Source: Bog-473 sp963730785 (lineage in GTDB: Bacteria > Actinomycetota > Acidimicrobiia > Acidimicrobiales > RAAP-2). From it: a stretch of DNA of 64,000 nt. Every line of letters begins with the position of its first letter. Within the stretch, counting starts at the first letter, position 1. Shown piece after piece: positions 28,362 to 38,134 of the stretch. The stretch is from the NCBI GenBank assembly GCA_963730785.1, contig CAVSTF010000001.1:124001-188000 (forward strand), written 5' to 3'. The notes beneath the pieces were generated by a model, which worked only from the letters and a program-made list of their open reading frames with translations, was not told the origin of the DNA and did no database searches. The position numbers and the translations under genes are program-made.

Positions 28362-29458
28362 GCAGCCCCATCAGGCTGGCGATTGCAGGAGTTGGCAACT
28401 GCGCCAGCTCTCTGCTGCAAGGCATCACGTATTACAAGGATGCGGAGCCCGGCGACACCGTGCCCGGCCTCATGCACGTCGAACTGGGCGGCTATCACGT
28501 ACGCGACCTCGTGCCCGTTGCGGCCTTTGACGTCGACCAGGACAAAGTGGGCATCGACCTGGGCAAGGCCATCCACGCCGGCCTGAACAACACCATTCGC
28601 TTCGCCGAAGTCGGCGAAGTCGGCGTGACCGTGCAACGTGGCCCGACCTTCGACGGTCTGGGCAAGTACTACCGCGAGCTCGTGCAGGAATCGCCGGCCG
28701 AGCCGGTCGACGTGGCGCAGGCGCTGCGCGACGCCAAGGCCGAGGTGCTGGTGTCCTACCTCCCAGTCGGATCCGAGGAAGCCCAGCGCTACTACGCCCA
28801 GGCGTGCCTCGATGCTGGAGTGGCCTTCGTGAATGCCATCCCCGTCTTCATCGCCTCGGACCCGGTGTGGGCCCGCAAGTTCCGCGACGCCGGCGTGCCG
28901 ATCATTGGTGACGACATCAAGAGCCAGGTGGGCTCGACCATCGTCCACCGCATCCTGACCCGTCTGTTCGAAGACCGCGGTCTGGCGCTGGACCACACCT
29001 ACCAACTGAACGTCGGCGGCAACATGGACTTCAAGAACATGCTCGAACGCGATCGCCTCGAGTCCAAGAAGATTTCCAAGACCCAAGCCGTCACCAGCCA
29101 GATTGAGGACAGCCAACTCGGTGCCGACGACGTGCACATTGGCCCTTCGGATCACGTGCCGTGGCTCAAGGACCGCAAGTGGGCCTACATCCGCATGGAA
29201 GGCCGCAACTTTGGTGACGTGCCGTTGAACTTGGAACTCAAGCTCGAAGTGTGGGACTCGCCCAACTCAGCCGGCGTCATCATTGATGCCGTTCGTTGTG
29301 CCAAGTTGGCGCTGGACCGTGGCATCGGCGGCCCGCTGCTCGGCCCGTCGTCCTACTTCATGAAGTCGCCACCGGTGCAGTACCACGACGATGTCTGCCA
29401 CCAACTGGTGGAAGCTTTCGCCGAGGGCGACCGCGGCGAACAGTGGCCGGCTGACTGA
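28358..29458 (+). CDS. ino1: Inositol-3-phosphate synthase
   Basis: 366 residues, the short actinobacterial form. Converts glucose-6-phosphate to inositol-phosphate with NAD, feeding phosphatidylinositol and mycothiol. NAD site GVGNCASSLLQGI, then GIDLGKAIHAGLNNTIRF, QLNVGGNMDFKNML, KKISKTQAVTSQ (catalytic lysines) and MEGRNFGDVPLNLELKLEVW. ATG 28358 has GAAGGAG 7 nt upstream and overlaps the PadR stop. Confidence 0.96.
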   Translation: MSSPIRLAIAGVGNCASSLLQGITYYKDAEPGDTVPGLMHVELGGYHVRDLVPVAAFDVDQDKVGIDLGKAIHAGLNNTIRFAEVGEVGVTVQRGPTFDGLGKYYRELVQESPAEPVDVAQALRDAKAEVLVSYLPVGSEEAQRYYAQACLDAGVAFVNAIPVFIASDPVWARKFRDAGVPIIGDDIKSQVGSTIVHRILTRLFEDRGLALDHTYQLNVGGNMDFKNMLERDRLESKKISKTQAVTSQIEDSQLGADDVHIGPSDHVPWLKDRKWAYIRMEGRNFGDVPLNLELKLEVWDSPNSAGVIIDAVRCAKLALDRGIGGPLLGPSSYFMKSPPVQYHDDVCHQLVEAFAEGDRGEQWPAD

Positions 29459-29481
29459 CCAAGTTTTTCAGCAGTCTTTGC

Positions 29482-29509
29482 ACAAGGGGCGCCTTCAGGC
29501 GCCCCTTGT
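29482..29509 (+). terminator. Terminator hairpin after ino1
   Basis: ACAAGGGGCGCC (29482–29493) pairs perfectly with GGCGCCCCTTGT (29498–29509), loop TTCA. It starts 24 nt after the ino1 stop. No T-run follows. Confidence 0.8.
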
Positions 29510-29539
29510 CATCTCCGAAGCGAGCCGAGACAGGATTGC

Positions 29540-29553
29540 TAGCGTTGTTGCCA
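29540..29553 (+). promoter_or_regulatory. Possible leaderless promoter
   Basis: TAGCGT (29540–29545), 8 nt, ATG 29554, in the 92-bp gap after the ino1 terminator. Confidence 0.35.
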
Positions 29554-29862
29554 ATGGATCAGCTCTCGGTCAAGGCAGCCACTGGCACCAACGTGGTGAT
29601 CACTTTTGACGGGGCGGTAGTCGAGACATTCGGGTGGCAACGGCTCAATCAGCGCTACCACGTCGCCGTGTACTTGCCGACGGTCACGGTGGACAAGAAA
29701 GGTCGCGTCTTCTTGGGGCCCGGCTCAAGTGCCTTCGGCGCGGTATCTGGCGCGGCAGGATTCATTTTCGAAGGCGAGGACGCCCAGCAGGTTCTCGCGT
29801 TCTGGGAGCAGGTGACGGAAGCGGCGAGGGTCGCCGGCGGGCCAGGTGCGGCGGCGGGGTAA
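29554..29862 (+). CDS. Small hypothetical protein
   Basis: 102 residues, cytoplasmic, no signal or membrane helix. Alternating beta pattern (ATGTNVVITFDGAVVETF, YHVAVYLPTVTV, RVFLGPGSSAFGA) and one C-terminal helix (DAQQVLAFWEQVTEA) suggest a PH-like fold, but I do not recognise a family. Framed by the ino1 terminator and the convergent AhpD-like gene. Confidence 0.6.
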   Translation: MDQLSVKAATGTNVVITFDGAVVETFGWQRLNQRYHVAVYLPTVTVDKKGRVFLGPGSSAFGAVSGAAGFIFEGEDAQQVLAFWEQVTEAARVAGGPGAAAG

Positions 29863-29907
29863 CCGCAATTGCTCCACCCGAGACCGTTGGCTTGCGCTCA
29901 GTGGTGT

Positions 29908-30394
29908 TCAGACCAGAATGCGCTCGTCGGGGGCGCGCACGCCGACGACGGCCAGGGCACGGCCCATGCCGAGAAACATGCCGCAGCAGATGGTGAGGTC
30001 AGCCAGCTCGGCTTCGGAGAACAATCCGTGCATGCGAGCCCAGAAGTCGTCGTCCATGGCCAGGTGGTCCAGAGCGAAACGTTCGGCGAACTCGGCCGCG
30101 GCACGCTCACGCTCGGTGAGCTCAGTGGCGGCCCGCCAGTCGGTGGCCTGGGCGTAGAAGGGCTCGTCGGCCCCCACGCTGGCGCCGTCCTTGGCCCGGG
30201 TGTCACGGCAGACCAGGCAGTCGTTGATCATGGCGATGGTGTAGCGGGCCGCTTCGCGTTCGCGCACGGGAAGCTCAGTGTTCTCGTAGACGGCGCTGGA
30301 CAGTTGGCCCATGCCGACGGCCATCTTGGGGCGCAGCAAGCGCCCAATCGATGTGCTCGCCCATCCCACTCTCCGGCGCCTGAATTCGGGTCAT
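29908..30394 (-). CDS. Carboxymuconolactone decarboxylase/AhpD-like protein
   Basis: About 161 residues. CMD fold with the redox pair in YTIAMINDCLVCRDTRAK (CxxC followed by a basic/ His-poor stretch) and a C-terminal ELADLTICCGMFLGMGRA. AhpD-like members reduce peroxiredoxin partners or act as peroxidases. ATG 30394 is supported by TACCCT 6 nt upstream and gives the N-terminus MTRIQAPESGMGEHIDWAL, which must be joined to KMAVGMGQLSSAVYEN across an indel near 30335. Confidence 0.8.
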
Positions 30395-30406
30395 GAACCC
30401 AGGGTA
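30395..30406 (-). promoter_or_regulatory. Leaderless promoter of the AhpD-like gene
   Basis: Minus-strand TACCCT (30401–30406), 6 nt, ATG 30394, located just before the cca stop. Confidence 0.45.
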
Positions 30407-30408
30407 GG

Positions 30409-31799
30409 TCAGCTCTGCTCGGCCCACCACTGTCGGAGGCGTTCGGTGGCTGCTTCCTCGCCCAAGGGTCCTTCGTCCAGGCGCAGTTCCATCAGGAAGT
30501 TCAGGGCCTTACCCACCACCGGTCCCGGTGGGACCTCCAGGATCTCCATGACCTGGTTACCGGTCAGATCCGGGCGCAGGCGGCTGAGCTCTTCCTGCTC
30601 GCCCAATTCGACAATGCGGGCTTCCAACTCATCCATGCGGCGGGCCAGCGCGCGAGCCTTGTTGGCGTTGCGCGTGGTGCAGTCGCATCGAGTCAGCTCG
30701 TTGAGGCGGTCCAGGTGTTCACCGGCGTCGCGGACGTAGCGCCGCACGGCCTTGTCGGTCCAGCCCAGCCGGTAGGTGTGGAACCGCAAGTGGAGCTCCA
30801 CCAAACGGGTCACGGTGTCGACGTCGTCGGACGAATAGCGCAGCGCTTCCATGCGGGTGCGCGTCATGCGCGCGCCCACGACCTCGTGGTGATGGAAGCT
30901 CACGCCGCCATCGGTGATGGCCCGGGTGCGGGGCTTGCCCACATCGTGGAAGAGGGCGGCCAGACGGAGTAGGCGGTCCGGTGAGGTCTTGTCCACCACG
31001 GCCAAGGTGTGGGCCAGCACATCCTTGTGACGATGGATGGGGTCCTGCTCGAGCGCCAAGCCCGGCAACTCGGGCAAGAAGTCGGCGGCCAAACCGGTGC
31101 GCACCACGAACCACAGGGCGTCGGAAGGCACGTCGACCATGACGATCTTGTCCAGCTCGTCGCGGATGCGCTCGCGCGACACGATGGAGAGTCGGTCGTG
31201 CATGGCTTCTCGACGGCGGCTTCCAGGGCCGGGTCGGGCTTCAACGAGAAGCGGGCGATAAAGCGGGCGGCGCGCAGCATGCGCAAGGGGTCATCACCAA
31301 AGGACACTTCGGGGTCCAGGGGGGTGCGCAATCGCCCGGCGGCCAGGTCGCCCAGGCCGTCGAAGGGATCGATGAGTTCCATGTCGGGCAAGCGGAGGGC
31401 CAGCGCGTTGATGGTGAAATCCCGGCGGGCCAGATCGTCCTCGATGTTGTCGCCGAAGGACACTTCGGGCTTGCGTGAATCGGGCACGTAGACCTCGGCC
31501 CGGTGCGTGGTGATTTCAAAGATCTGCCCGGCCCGCCGGCAGCCGATGGTGCCGAACCGTGCCCCTTGGGTCCACACGTCGTCGGCCCAGCCCTTGACCA
31601 GTCGCTCAATCTCGTTCGGTCGGGCATCGGTGGTGAGGTCAAAGTCAGGATCGGCCAGTGCTCCCGCCGGGAACAGGGCGTCGCGGACGGAGCCACCTAC
31701 CAAGTACAGCGACTTATTGGCCTCGGCGAAACGCTGCGCCAGCCCCGCGGTGGCGGCCAGCAGAGGTTGAAATCGCTCGGGCACGGGGGCGGACGGCAC
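30409..31799 (-). CDS. cca: CCA tRNA nucleotidyltransferase (frameshifted)
   Basis: About 463 residues, matching the actinobacterial PcnA-annotated CCA enzyme that lies next to murJ in Mycobacterium. Polymerase-beta head: LYLVGGSVRDALF, metal Asp pair in DPDFDLTTDARP, RRAGQIFEITTHRAEVY, RRDFTINALA. Neck/HD domain: LRLAALFHDVGKPRT and HHHEVVGARMTRTRM. The two halves are in different frames; the indel lies near 31205. GTG 31799 has TACCGT 6 nt upstream (leaderless). Adds or repairs the tRNA 3' CCA end. Confidence 0.92.
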
Positions 31800-31832
31800 C
31801 TGTCTACGGTAGTTGGGCTCTACCCTCTACCT
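31800..31832. promoter_or_regulatory. 33-bp bidirectional leaderless promoter region
   Basis: Minus strand: TACCGT (31806–31811), 6 nt, GTG 31799. Plus strand: TACCCT (31821–31826), 6 nt, GTG 31833. The two start codons are 33 bp apart, so each promoter's -35 zone lies over the other promoter or gene. Confidence 0.5.
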
Positions 31833-33926
31833 GTGACGATGCGCTGGGCTCGGACTGCCCTCTGCACCTCTGCGGTGTCAATGCTGGCCTTTCTGGCTCT
31901 CGGGAGCAGTCTGTCCTCGGCGACCGCGCACGTCAGCGATCAGACCCAGTCGGCGTCGGCGCCGGCTTTGACGTTGGCCGCGCAGTCGCCGTTTATCGAG
32001 CCGACGGGACCTTGGTTCCACATGACGGTCAACGTCGGCGACCGGCAGGTGGCGGCCAGCCAGCTCCGGGTGACCTTTACGTTCTACAGCCGGATTGAAG
32101 CCATATCGGAGCTACAGCAAGCCAACAGCGGGCCGCCGGACGAAAATGCGCTCAACCGTGTCCCCATCTCCAGCCCGATCACCGTCAACGGCAACAGTCG
32201 GACGGCCAGCATCTGTGTCACCGTGCTCCCCAATCCCTCGGTCACTGCTCCACCGGCGCCGGCCGGCGCGGCCGCGGCAGAGGCCTGCCCGACCGGCGCG
32301 CCGATCGTCTATCTCAACTGCGTGCCGGGCAACGGCACCTGTGGGCAGGTCCATCCGCTGTCGGTGGCCCTGCAGCGCGTCGGCAGCTCAGACGATGTCA
32401 GTCGATTTACGACCTTTCTGACCTATCAAGAGCCAACGGTGGAGGGGACGGGGCCCCTCCGGGTGGCCATGGTGATGCCGGTCGGTCCAGGGGGCCGGCG
32501 GCGGCCGAGAGCACCATCGCGCAAGTGAGCGCGCACCGCGATGTGGCGTTGACACTTGGCCGTGTCGCCGACCACGGCCACCAAGCTCAAGCGTCGTGGC
32601 GCCAAGGGGCGCGCCCTGCAGCAGTTGAACGAGCTCACGGAGGCGGGCGGCGATCAACTGCTCAGCGAGCCGTATGTGCCAATTGACGTGGCCGCGCTGG
32701 CCCGGGCCGGACTGACCGACGAAATCAGCACGCAACTGGCGCGGGGCACGCCAGCTGCTGCGCCAGGCCGGCCTGCATCCGGTCGGCTGGCAGTTGGATT
32801 GACACCAGCACCTCGCTGGCCGATGCGCGATACCGGCAACCTCACGGCCGGATTGCAGGCGGCGAGGGCCACCCACTTGGTGGTGAGTGATGCCGTGCTG
32901 GCCAACAGCGGCAATGCAGGAGTACACGCCGGCGCAACCGTTCTCGCTCGAACTGGACCAGGTGCGCACATCGATGCGGTGGCGACCGACAGCACCGTGG
33001 ATTCGCGATTCTCGGCTGATCCGGGTGATCCGGTACTGGCGGCCAATCAACTCCTGGCCGACTTGATGTTCGTGCATTTCGAGAACGTCGTCTTGCCCAA
33101 GCTCCGCGGTCTGGCGCTCGCTCCACCGGTCAACTGGCATCCGACGAACGCCTTCAACGCAGACCCTGCTTGACGGCTTGACCGGTAACCCGGGGTTGGC
33201 GCCGGTGACACTCAACCAACTATTCGCGCAGGTTCCGGCGGGTGGCAACGACGAGCCCGCGCAACGCCATCTGCAGTCAGGCAACTCCTCGCGTCAAGGG
33301 CCTGATCACCAAGACCGCCGCGCTGCACATCAGCACCGACCGCTCGCACCTCAGCTCGTTCGTGTCCGCCGTGGTCGACAACCATCACGCCGACCCGCCG
33401 GCGGTGTTGAGCCAACTATCCGATGCCTTGCTGGCCACCGAGAACGCCACCTTCACCACCGCGCAACGGACGGCGTCGGTGCTCAACTTCCAGCAGACGT
33501 TCGGCCAGGTGCTCGGCACCATTTCGTTGGCACCCGAGCGGACCATCACCTTCACCTCGCGCACGGCGCCCATCCCGGTCACCGTGCTGCACACTGCTTC
33601 CTATTCGGTGAGTGTGGTGTTGACGCTGGACAGCGACAAGTTCACCTTCCCCGACGGCAACACGCGCGCGCTCACCCTCAATCGGCCCACCACACCGGTG
33701 CGGATTCAGGCCCGCGCCCGCTCTTCGGGAGACGGCCTCCCCGTCGATGTGACGCTGCGCACGCCCGACGGTGCAATTGGTCATCGCCCACACCTCGGTG
33801 GCGGTGCACTCCACCTCCATCTCCATCGTGGGCATTGGGATCACGGCGTTGGCCGGACTGACGCTGCTGGTCTGGTGGGGGCGCACCTGGCGCCGCTCGC
33901 GCCGTCAGCGGCCCCGGGCCCACTGA
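31833..33926 (+). CDS. DUF6049-type secreted membrane-anchored protein (multiple frameshifts)
   Basis: About 695 residues, in the position of the conserved large exported protein upstream of murJ in mycobacteria. Signal peptide (MRWARTALCTSAVSML core), then immunoglobulin-like extracellular regions with GPWFHMTVNVGDRQVAASQL, SVALQRVGSS, a central part with QLLSEPYVPIDVAALARAGL, PGDPVLAANQLLADLMFVHF, VKGLITKTAALHISTDRSHL and FQQTFGQVLGTISLAPERT, and a C-terminal helix IVGIGITALAGLTLLVWWG ending RRSRRQRPRAH. At least five frame breaks are needed (~32490–32560, 32745–32800, 33170–33260, 33775). Start GTG 31833 or ATG 31839. The stop is 2 nt before murJ. Role in envelope assembly is inferred from linkage. 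Confidence 0.72.
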
Positions 33927-33928
33927 CG

Positions 33929-35569
33929 ATGGCCGGTACGAGAGCCGCTCGCCGAGCGCCATCGTCGTTGGCCACGTCGGCCACCTTTGTCGCGCTGGGC
34001 ACCGGCATGTCCCGGCTCACCGGTCTGTTGCGGTTCGTGGCCCTGGCGTGGGCCCTCGGACAGACCCACCTGGCCGACGCCTTCAACCTGGCCAACACCA
34101 CCCCCAACATGCTCTACGACATCGTCCTCGGCGGGGTCCTGTCGGCCACCTTCATTCCGGTCTTCGTGGGTCAGTTGGCCCGGCGCGACGAGGAGGATGC
34201 CTTCGCCTCCATCTCGGCGGTGATTTCGGTGGCCACCGTCGTGCTGATCATCACGACGGTGGCGGCGCTGATCCTGGCTCCGGACATCATCACGGGACTG
34301 ACCGCGCTCGATGCCCATGCCCACGCCAAGCAGGTGCATGAAATCACGCTCGAACGCCAGGCGGCGACCGAACTCCTGCGCTGGTTCGTGGTGCAGGTGG
34401 CGGCCTACGGCGGTTTTGCCTTAGCCACCGCACTGCTCAACACCCGGCGCCGCTTCGTGGCCGTGGCCTGGGCTCCCATCATCAACAACTTCGTCTGCAT
34501 CGGGGTGCTCATCTGGTTCGGCCTGTGGGCCGGCCGGGGGGCCGGGTTGTCCAGCGTGGAACATCACCACAGCCAGTTGGTGCTGCTCGGTTTGGGTACG
34601 TCCATGGGCGTGGTGCTGCAGGGGCTGGCCCTGATTCCCAGTCTCCGCTCGGCCCGACTGTCGCGGCTGCGTTGGCACTGGAACCTCCGCGACGCCGCGC
34701 TCCGTCAGGTGGTGCGTCTGAGCGGTTGGACCTTCGGCTTCGTCATGGCCAACCAGATCGCCCAGTTCGTGGTCATCCTGTTGGCCGGCACGGCGTCGGG
34801 ACCCGACCCGGTGTCGTCGTACACCTATGCCTACGCCTTCATGCAGATGCCCTACGGCGTGGTGGCGGTCACCGTCATGTCGGTGGTGGCGCCGGACTTG
34901 GCCGAGAAATGGTCGACCGGGCAGCCGGCAGGAGTTCGTGACCCGCATTGCCGGCGGGTTGGCGCTCGATGTTGGCGCTCATCATCCCGTCCGCGGTGGC
35001 CATGCTCTTGTTGGCCAAGCCGGCGGTGGCACTCGTGCTGGGCCACGGGCACAGCACGGCGAGCCGAGACGTCCGATACCGGCGCCGCCTTGGCCATGTT
35101 CGCCCTCGGGCTCCCGGGCTTCTGCTCGTACCTCTACATCGTGCGGGTGCTGCAGTCGATGCAGCGGACCAAGGTGGCCTTCTACCTCTACCTGGTGGAG
35201 AACGCCATCAATGTCGGGCTCGCCATTGTCTTGGTGCACCCGCTGGGCGTCCGCGGGCTGGCCCTGTCCCTCTCCATTGCCTACAGCGCGGGCGCACTGC
35301 TCGGCCTGGCTCTGCTGCGGCAATGGTTCGGGCGACTGGGCACGGCGGCCGTGTGGGCCCCGCTGCGGCGGGTGGCCTACTCCACCATCGCCATGGGCAT
35401 TGTGGTGCTGGTGGTGTCCAACCTCACCAGCGCCAACCACGGCAACGCCCTCCTGGTGCGGGTGGTCGGATCGGTGGTGGCCGGTGGTCTGGCCTACGCG
35501 GTGGTGGCGGTGGTGACCGGACGTCGCCAAGCCGTGGCGCATCGGCGCGCCGCCCGTCTGGGTCGGTGA
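33929..35569 (+). CDS. murJ: Lipid II flippase MurJ
   Basis: 546 residues, 14 membrane helices of the MOP fold. GMSRLTGLLRFVALAWALG (essential Arg region), LANTTPNMLYDIVLGGVLSA, AFASISAVIS, MPYGVVAVTVMSVVAPDLAE, IVRVLQSMQRTKVAFYLYL are recognisable. Between ~34925 and 35070 the frame shifts and returns: the real segment (EFVTRIAGGLRSMLALIIPS, then AVAMLLLAKPAVALVLGHG) is in other frames, so two compensating indels are present in an otherwise intact gene. Flips lipid II across the membrane. The mycobacterial form carries a C-terminal kinase-like tail; this one does not. Confidence 0.92.
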   Translation: MAGTRAARRAPSSLATSATFVALGTGMSRLTGLLRFVALAWALGQTHLADAFNLANTTPNMLYDIVLGGVLSATFIPVFVGQLARRDEEDAFASISAVISVATVVLIITTVAALILAPDIITGLTALDAHAHAKQVHEITLERQAATELLRWFVVQVAAYGGFALATALLNTRRRFVAVAWAPIINNFVCIGVLIWFGLWAGRGAGLSSVEHHHSQLVLLGLGTSMGVVLQGLALIPSLRSARLSRLRWHWNLRDAALRQVVRLSGWTFGFVMANQIAQFVVILLAGTASGPDPVSSYTYAYAFMQMPYGVVAVTVMSVVAPDLAEKWSTGQPAGVRDPHCRRVGARCWRSSSRPRWPCSCWPSRRWHSCWATGTARRAETSDTGAALAMFALGLPGFCSYLYIVRVLQSMQRTKVAFYLYLVENAINVGLAIVLVHPLGVRGLALSLSIAYSAGALLGLALLRQWFGRLGTAAVWAPLRRVAYSTIAMGIVVLVVSNLTSANHGNALLVRVVGSVVAGGLAYAVVAVVTGRRQAVAHRRAARLGR

Positions 35570-35610
35570 CAGACCCGGCGAACGCTGGAGCGTCGTGGCA
35601 GACTCCCTCA

Positions 35611-36471
35611 ATGCCTGGTATCCGCATCGTGACCGACAGTGCCTGTGATCTGACCGCAGAATTGGTCAAGCAGCACGACATTCGCATCGTCCCTCTGACC
35701 ATCCGATTCGGCTCGGAAGAATTCACCGACGGAGAGGACCTGTCGACCGAGGAGTTCTGGCGTCGCTGTGAAGGCAAGGGCGCCCTGCCCGAGACCGCAG
35801 CCCCCTCCCCCGGTTCGTTCATGGCCGCCTTCCAGCAGGCGGCCGACGACGGGGCCGAAGGCGTGCTCTGCCTCACCATCTCCTCGGGCGTCTCGGGCAC
35901 CTTCGCCTCCGCCCGCACGGCGGCCGATTCGTTCTCGGCCATTCCGGTCAAGGTGGTCGACACCCTCTCGCTGACCATGGGCCAGGGCCTGCTGGTCATC
36001 GCCGCCGCCGAGGAGGCCGAGGCCGGAGCCGGCTTGGATGACCTGGCCGCGGCGACCGAAAGCCGCATCCCCCGGACCCGGGTCTACGGCGTGCTCGGCG
36101 GCCTCGACCACCTGCAGCGGGGCGGGCGCATCGGCGGGGCGCAGGCCCTGTTCGGCTCGCTCCTCAATATCAAGCCCGTGATCCAGGTCAAAGAAGGCGT
36201 GGTGGCCGAGGAATCCAAGCAACGCACTCGGGGCCGGGCGCTGGCCTACATGACGACCAAGGTCGCCGATGATGCTCCCTTGGAGCGCCTCGGGGTGGCC
36301 GACGGGGCCTGCACCGACTTTGACGAGGTCCTGAAGAGCCTTTCGAGCATCCCGGTGGCCCACGAGATGCTGTCGGTGCAGCTCGGCCCGGTGGTGGGCG
36401 CGCATACCGGCCCCAACACGGTGGGCGTCTGTTACATCCTCGCGGCCGGAGCATCCGGCAGCGGCGAGTAA
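35611..36471 (+). CDS. DegV family fatty-acid-binding protein
   Basis: 286 residues, intact. IRIVTDSACDLTAELV, PLTIRFGSEEFTDGED, TAAPSPGSFMAAFQQA, LCLTISSGVSGTFASA and GGLDHLQRGGRIGGAQALFG are the DegV blocks; Thr and Ser of SSGVSGT hold the carboxylate. Such proteins deliver fatty acids to FakA kinase in Firmicutes; no FakA gene is adjacent. It occupies the slot between murJ and trxB that holds sigM and its anti-sigma gene in Mycobacterium. Confidence 0.9.
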   Translation: MPGIRIVTDSACDLTAELVKQHDIRIVPLTIRFGSEEFTDGEDLSTEEFWRRCEGKGALPETAAPSPGSFMAAFQQAADDGAEGVLCLTISSGVSGTFASARTAADSFSAIPVKVVDTLSLTMGQGLLVIAAAEEAEAGAGLDDLAAATESRIPRTRVYGVLGGLDHLQRGGRIGGAQALFGSLLNIKPVIQVKEGVVAEESKQRTRGRALAYMTTKVADDAPLERLGVADGACTDFDEVLKSLSSIPVAHEMLSVQLGPVVGAHTGPNTVGVCYILAAGASGSGE

Positions 36472-36480
36472 TCTCGCTCC
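36469..36480 (+). promoter_or_regulatory. Leaderless promoter overlapping the DegV stop
   Basis: TAATCT (36469–36474) contains the DegV stop codon TAA; 6 nt later is GTG 36481. Confidence 0.45.
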
Positions 36481-36794
36481 GTGGCTGAGCAGGATTTCTC
36501 TGAGGAATGGACCAATCGGGCCCTCGACACGGTTGACCGCGTCGTGGCCACCGTCAACGACAAGGCCATCCGGCCGGCTGTCGTGGCCGCCCGGGCCGTC
36601 GTGTTCGGCGTCATCATCGGCATGGCCGGGCTGGTCGTTCTGGTCCTGTTCAGTATCGGGCTTCATCCGTCTGCTCAATGACTACGCCACCGGGCACCAG
36701 CGTCTGGATCGCCTACCTGGTGCTCGGGGCCATCTTCTCCGCCGGTGGCGCCTTCGCCTACTCAAAGCGCGGCCCCGCCGGATCCCATGACTGA
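36481..36794 (+). CDS. Small two-helix membrane protein (frameshifted)
   Basis: About 104 residues after correcting indels near 36663 and 36705. Cytoplasmic N-terminus (AEQDFSEEWTNRALDTVDRV), helix 1 AVVFGVIIGMAGLVVLVLFS, connector FIRLLNDYATGH, helix 2 VWIAYLVLGAIFSAGGAFAY and a short basic tail KRGPAGSHD. No family recognised; phage-holin-superfamily-like small proteins have a similar plan. It overlaps trxB by 8 nt. Confidence 0.6.
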
Positions 36795-37750
36795 ACACCG
36801 CAAGATCGTCATCATCGGGAGCGGCCCGGCCGGCTTGACCGCCGCCATCTACAGCGCCCGGGCGCAGCTCGAACCCCTGGTCATAGAGGGTGAGCCGTCG
36901 TCCAACAGCGATCAGCCCGGGGGCCAGCTCATGCTGACCACCGAGGTCGAGAACTACCCCGGCTTCGTGGACGGGATCATGGGTCCCGAACTGATGGGGG
37001 TCATCCGCGAGCAGGCCATCCGCTTCGGCGCCGAGCTGCGCACGGCCAAGGTCAGCCGGGTCGACCTGGCCCGCATGCCCTTTGATCTGTGGATCGGCGA
37101 TCCCGACGCGGCCGAAGCCGACCGTGACGGCCGACGCCCTGATTATCGCCACCGGCGCCCGCTCCCTCATGCTGGGTTGCCCCAACGAGGACCGCCTGCT
37201 CGGGTACGGGGTCTCGACCTGTGCCACCTGCGACGGCTTCTTCTTCCGCGAGCAGCACATCGCCGTGGCCGGCGGGGGCGACTCCGCCCTCGAAGAGGCC
37301 ATGTTCCTGACCCGGTTCGCCTCCAAGGTCACCGTCATCCACCGCCGGGACGAGCTCCGGGCCTCCAAGATCATGCAGGACCGGGCCTTCGCCAACCCCA
37401 AGATCGAGTTCCTGTGGAACACCAAGGTCACCGACGTCAAGGGTGACACCAAGGTCAGCGGCGTCAGCCTGGTCGACACCGTGACCGGCGCCACCTCTGA
37501 ACTCGACATCACCGGCCTGTTCGTGGCCATCGGCCATGAGCCCAATACGGCCCTGGTCAAGGGCCAACTCGAGCTGGAAGACAACGGGTACATCACCACC
37601 CACGAGAAGTCGTCGCGGACCAGCGTCGACGGCGTCTTCGCCTGCGGCGACGTGCAGGACCACTACTACCGCCAAGCCATCACCTCGGCCGGTTCGGGCT
37701 GCATGGCGGCCATCGATGCCGAACATTGGCTCGAGGAGCACGGCGAATAA
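36787..37750 (+). CDS. trxB: Thioredoxin reductase (frameshifted)
   Basis: About 320 residues. FAD site IIGSGPAGLTAAIYSARA, GGQLMLTTEVENYPGF, redox-active CATCDGFFF, NADPH site AVAGGGDSALEEAMFL, C-terminal ACGDVQDHYYRQAITSAGSG. An indel near 37115 separates the first FAD region from TADALIIATGA. NADPH-dependent reduction of the adjacent thioredoxin. Confidence 0.95.
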
Positions 37751-37805
37751 CCGCCGGGAACAAATCTCGGTCCAATGCGTTGGACCACTCTGACAAGGAG
37801 AACCA

Positions 37806-38132
37806 ATGAGCGAGAAGATTGTGACCCTGAGCGACGCTACCTTTGACGAGCATGTCAAGAGCTCCGATGTCCCCGTGCTGGTGGACTTCTGGGCTGAATG
37901 GTGCGGCCCGTGCAAGATGATCTCCCCGGTACTGGAAGAGATCGCCGAGGAGCAGGCGGGGAAGATCCAGATTGGCAAGTTGAACATCGACGACAATCTG
38001 GAAATAACCCGGCGCTTCGACGTGATGAGCATCCCGACCCTGATCCTGTTCAAGGACGGGCAGCCGGAGGTGCGTCTGATCGGGGCCAAGCCCAAGCGTC
38101 AGCTGCTGGAGGAGATTCAGGCCTACCTGTAG
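37806..38132 (+). CDS. trxA: Thioredoxin
   Basis: 108 residues. VPVLVDFWAEWCGPCKMISP active site, KLNIDDNLEITRRFDVMSIP with the cis-Pro (SIPTL) and KPKRQLLEEI. AAGGAG lies 7 nt before ATG 37806. Substrate of the upstream TrxB. Confidence 0.97.
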   Translation: MSEKIVTLSDATFDEHVKSSDVPVLVDFWAEWCGPCKMISPVLEEIAEEQAGKIQIGKLNIDDNLEITRRFDVMSIPTLILFKDGQPEVRLIGAKPKRQLLEEIQAYL

Positions 38133-38134
38133 GC

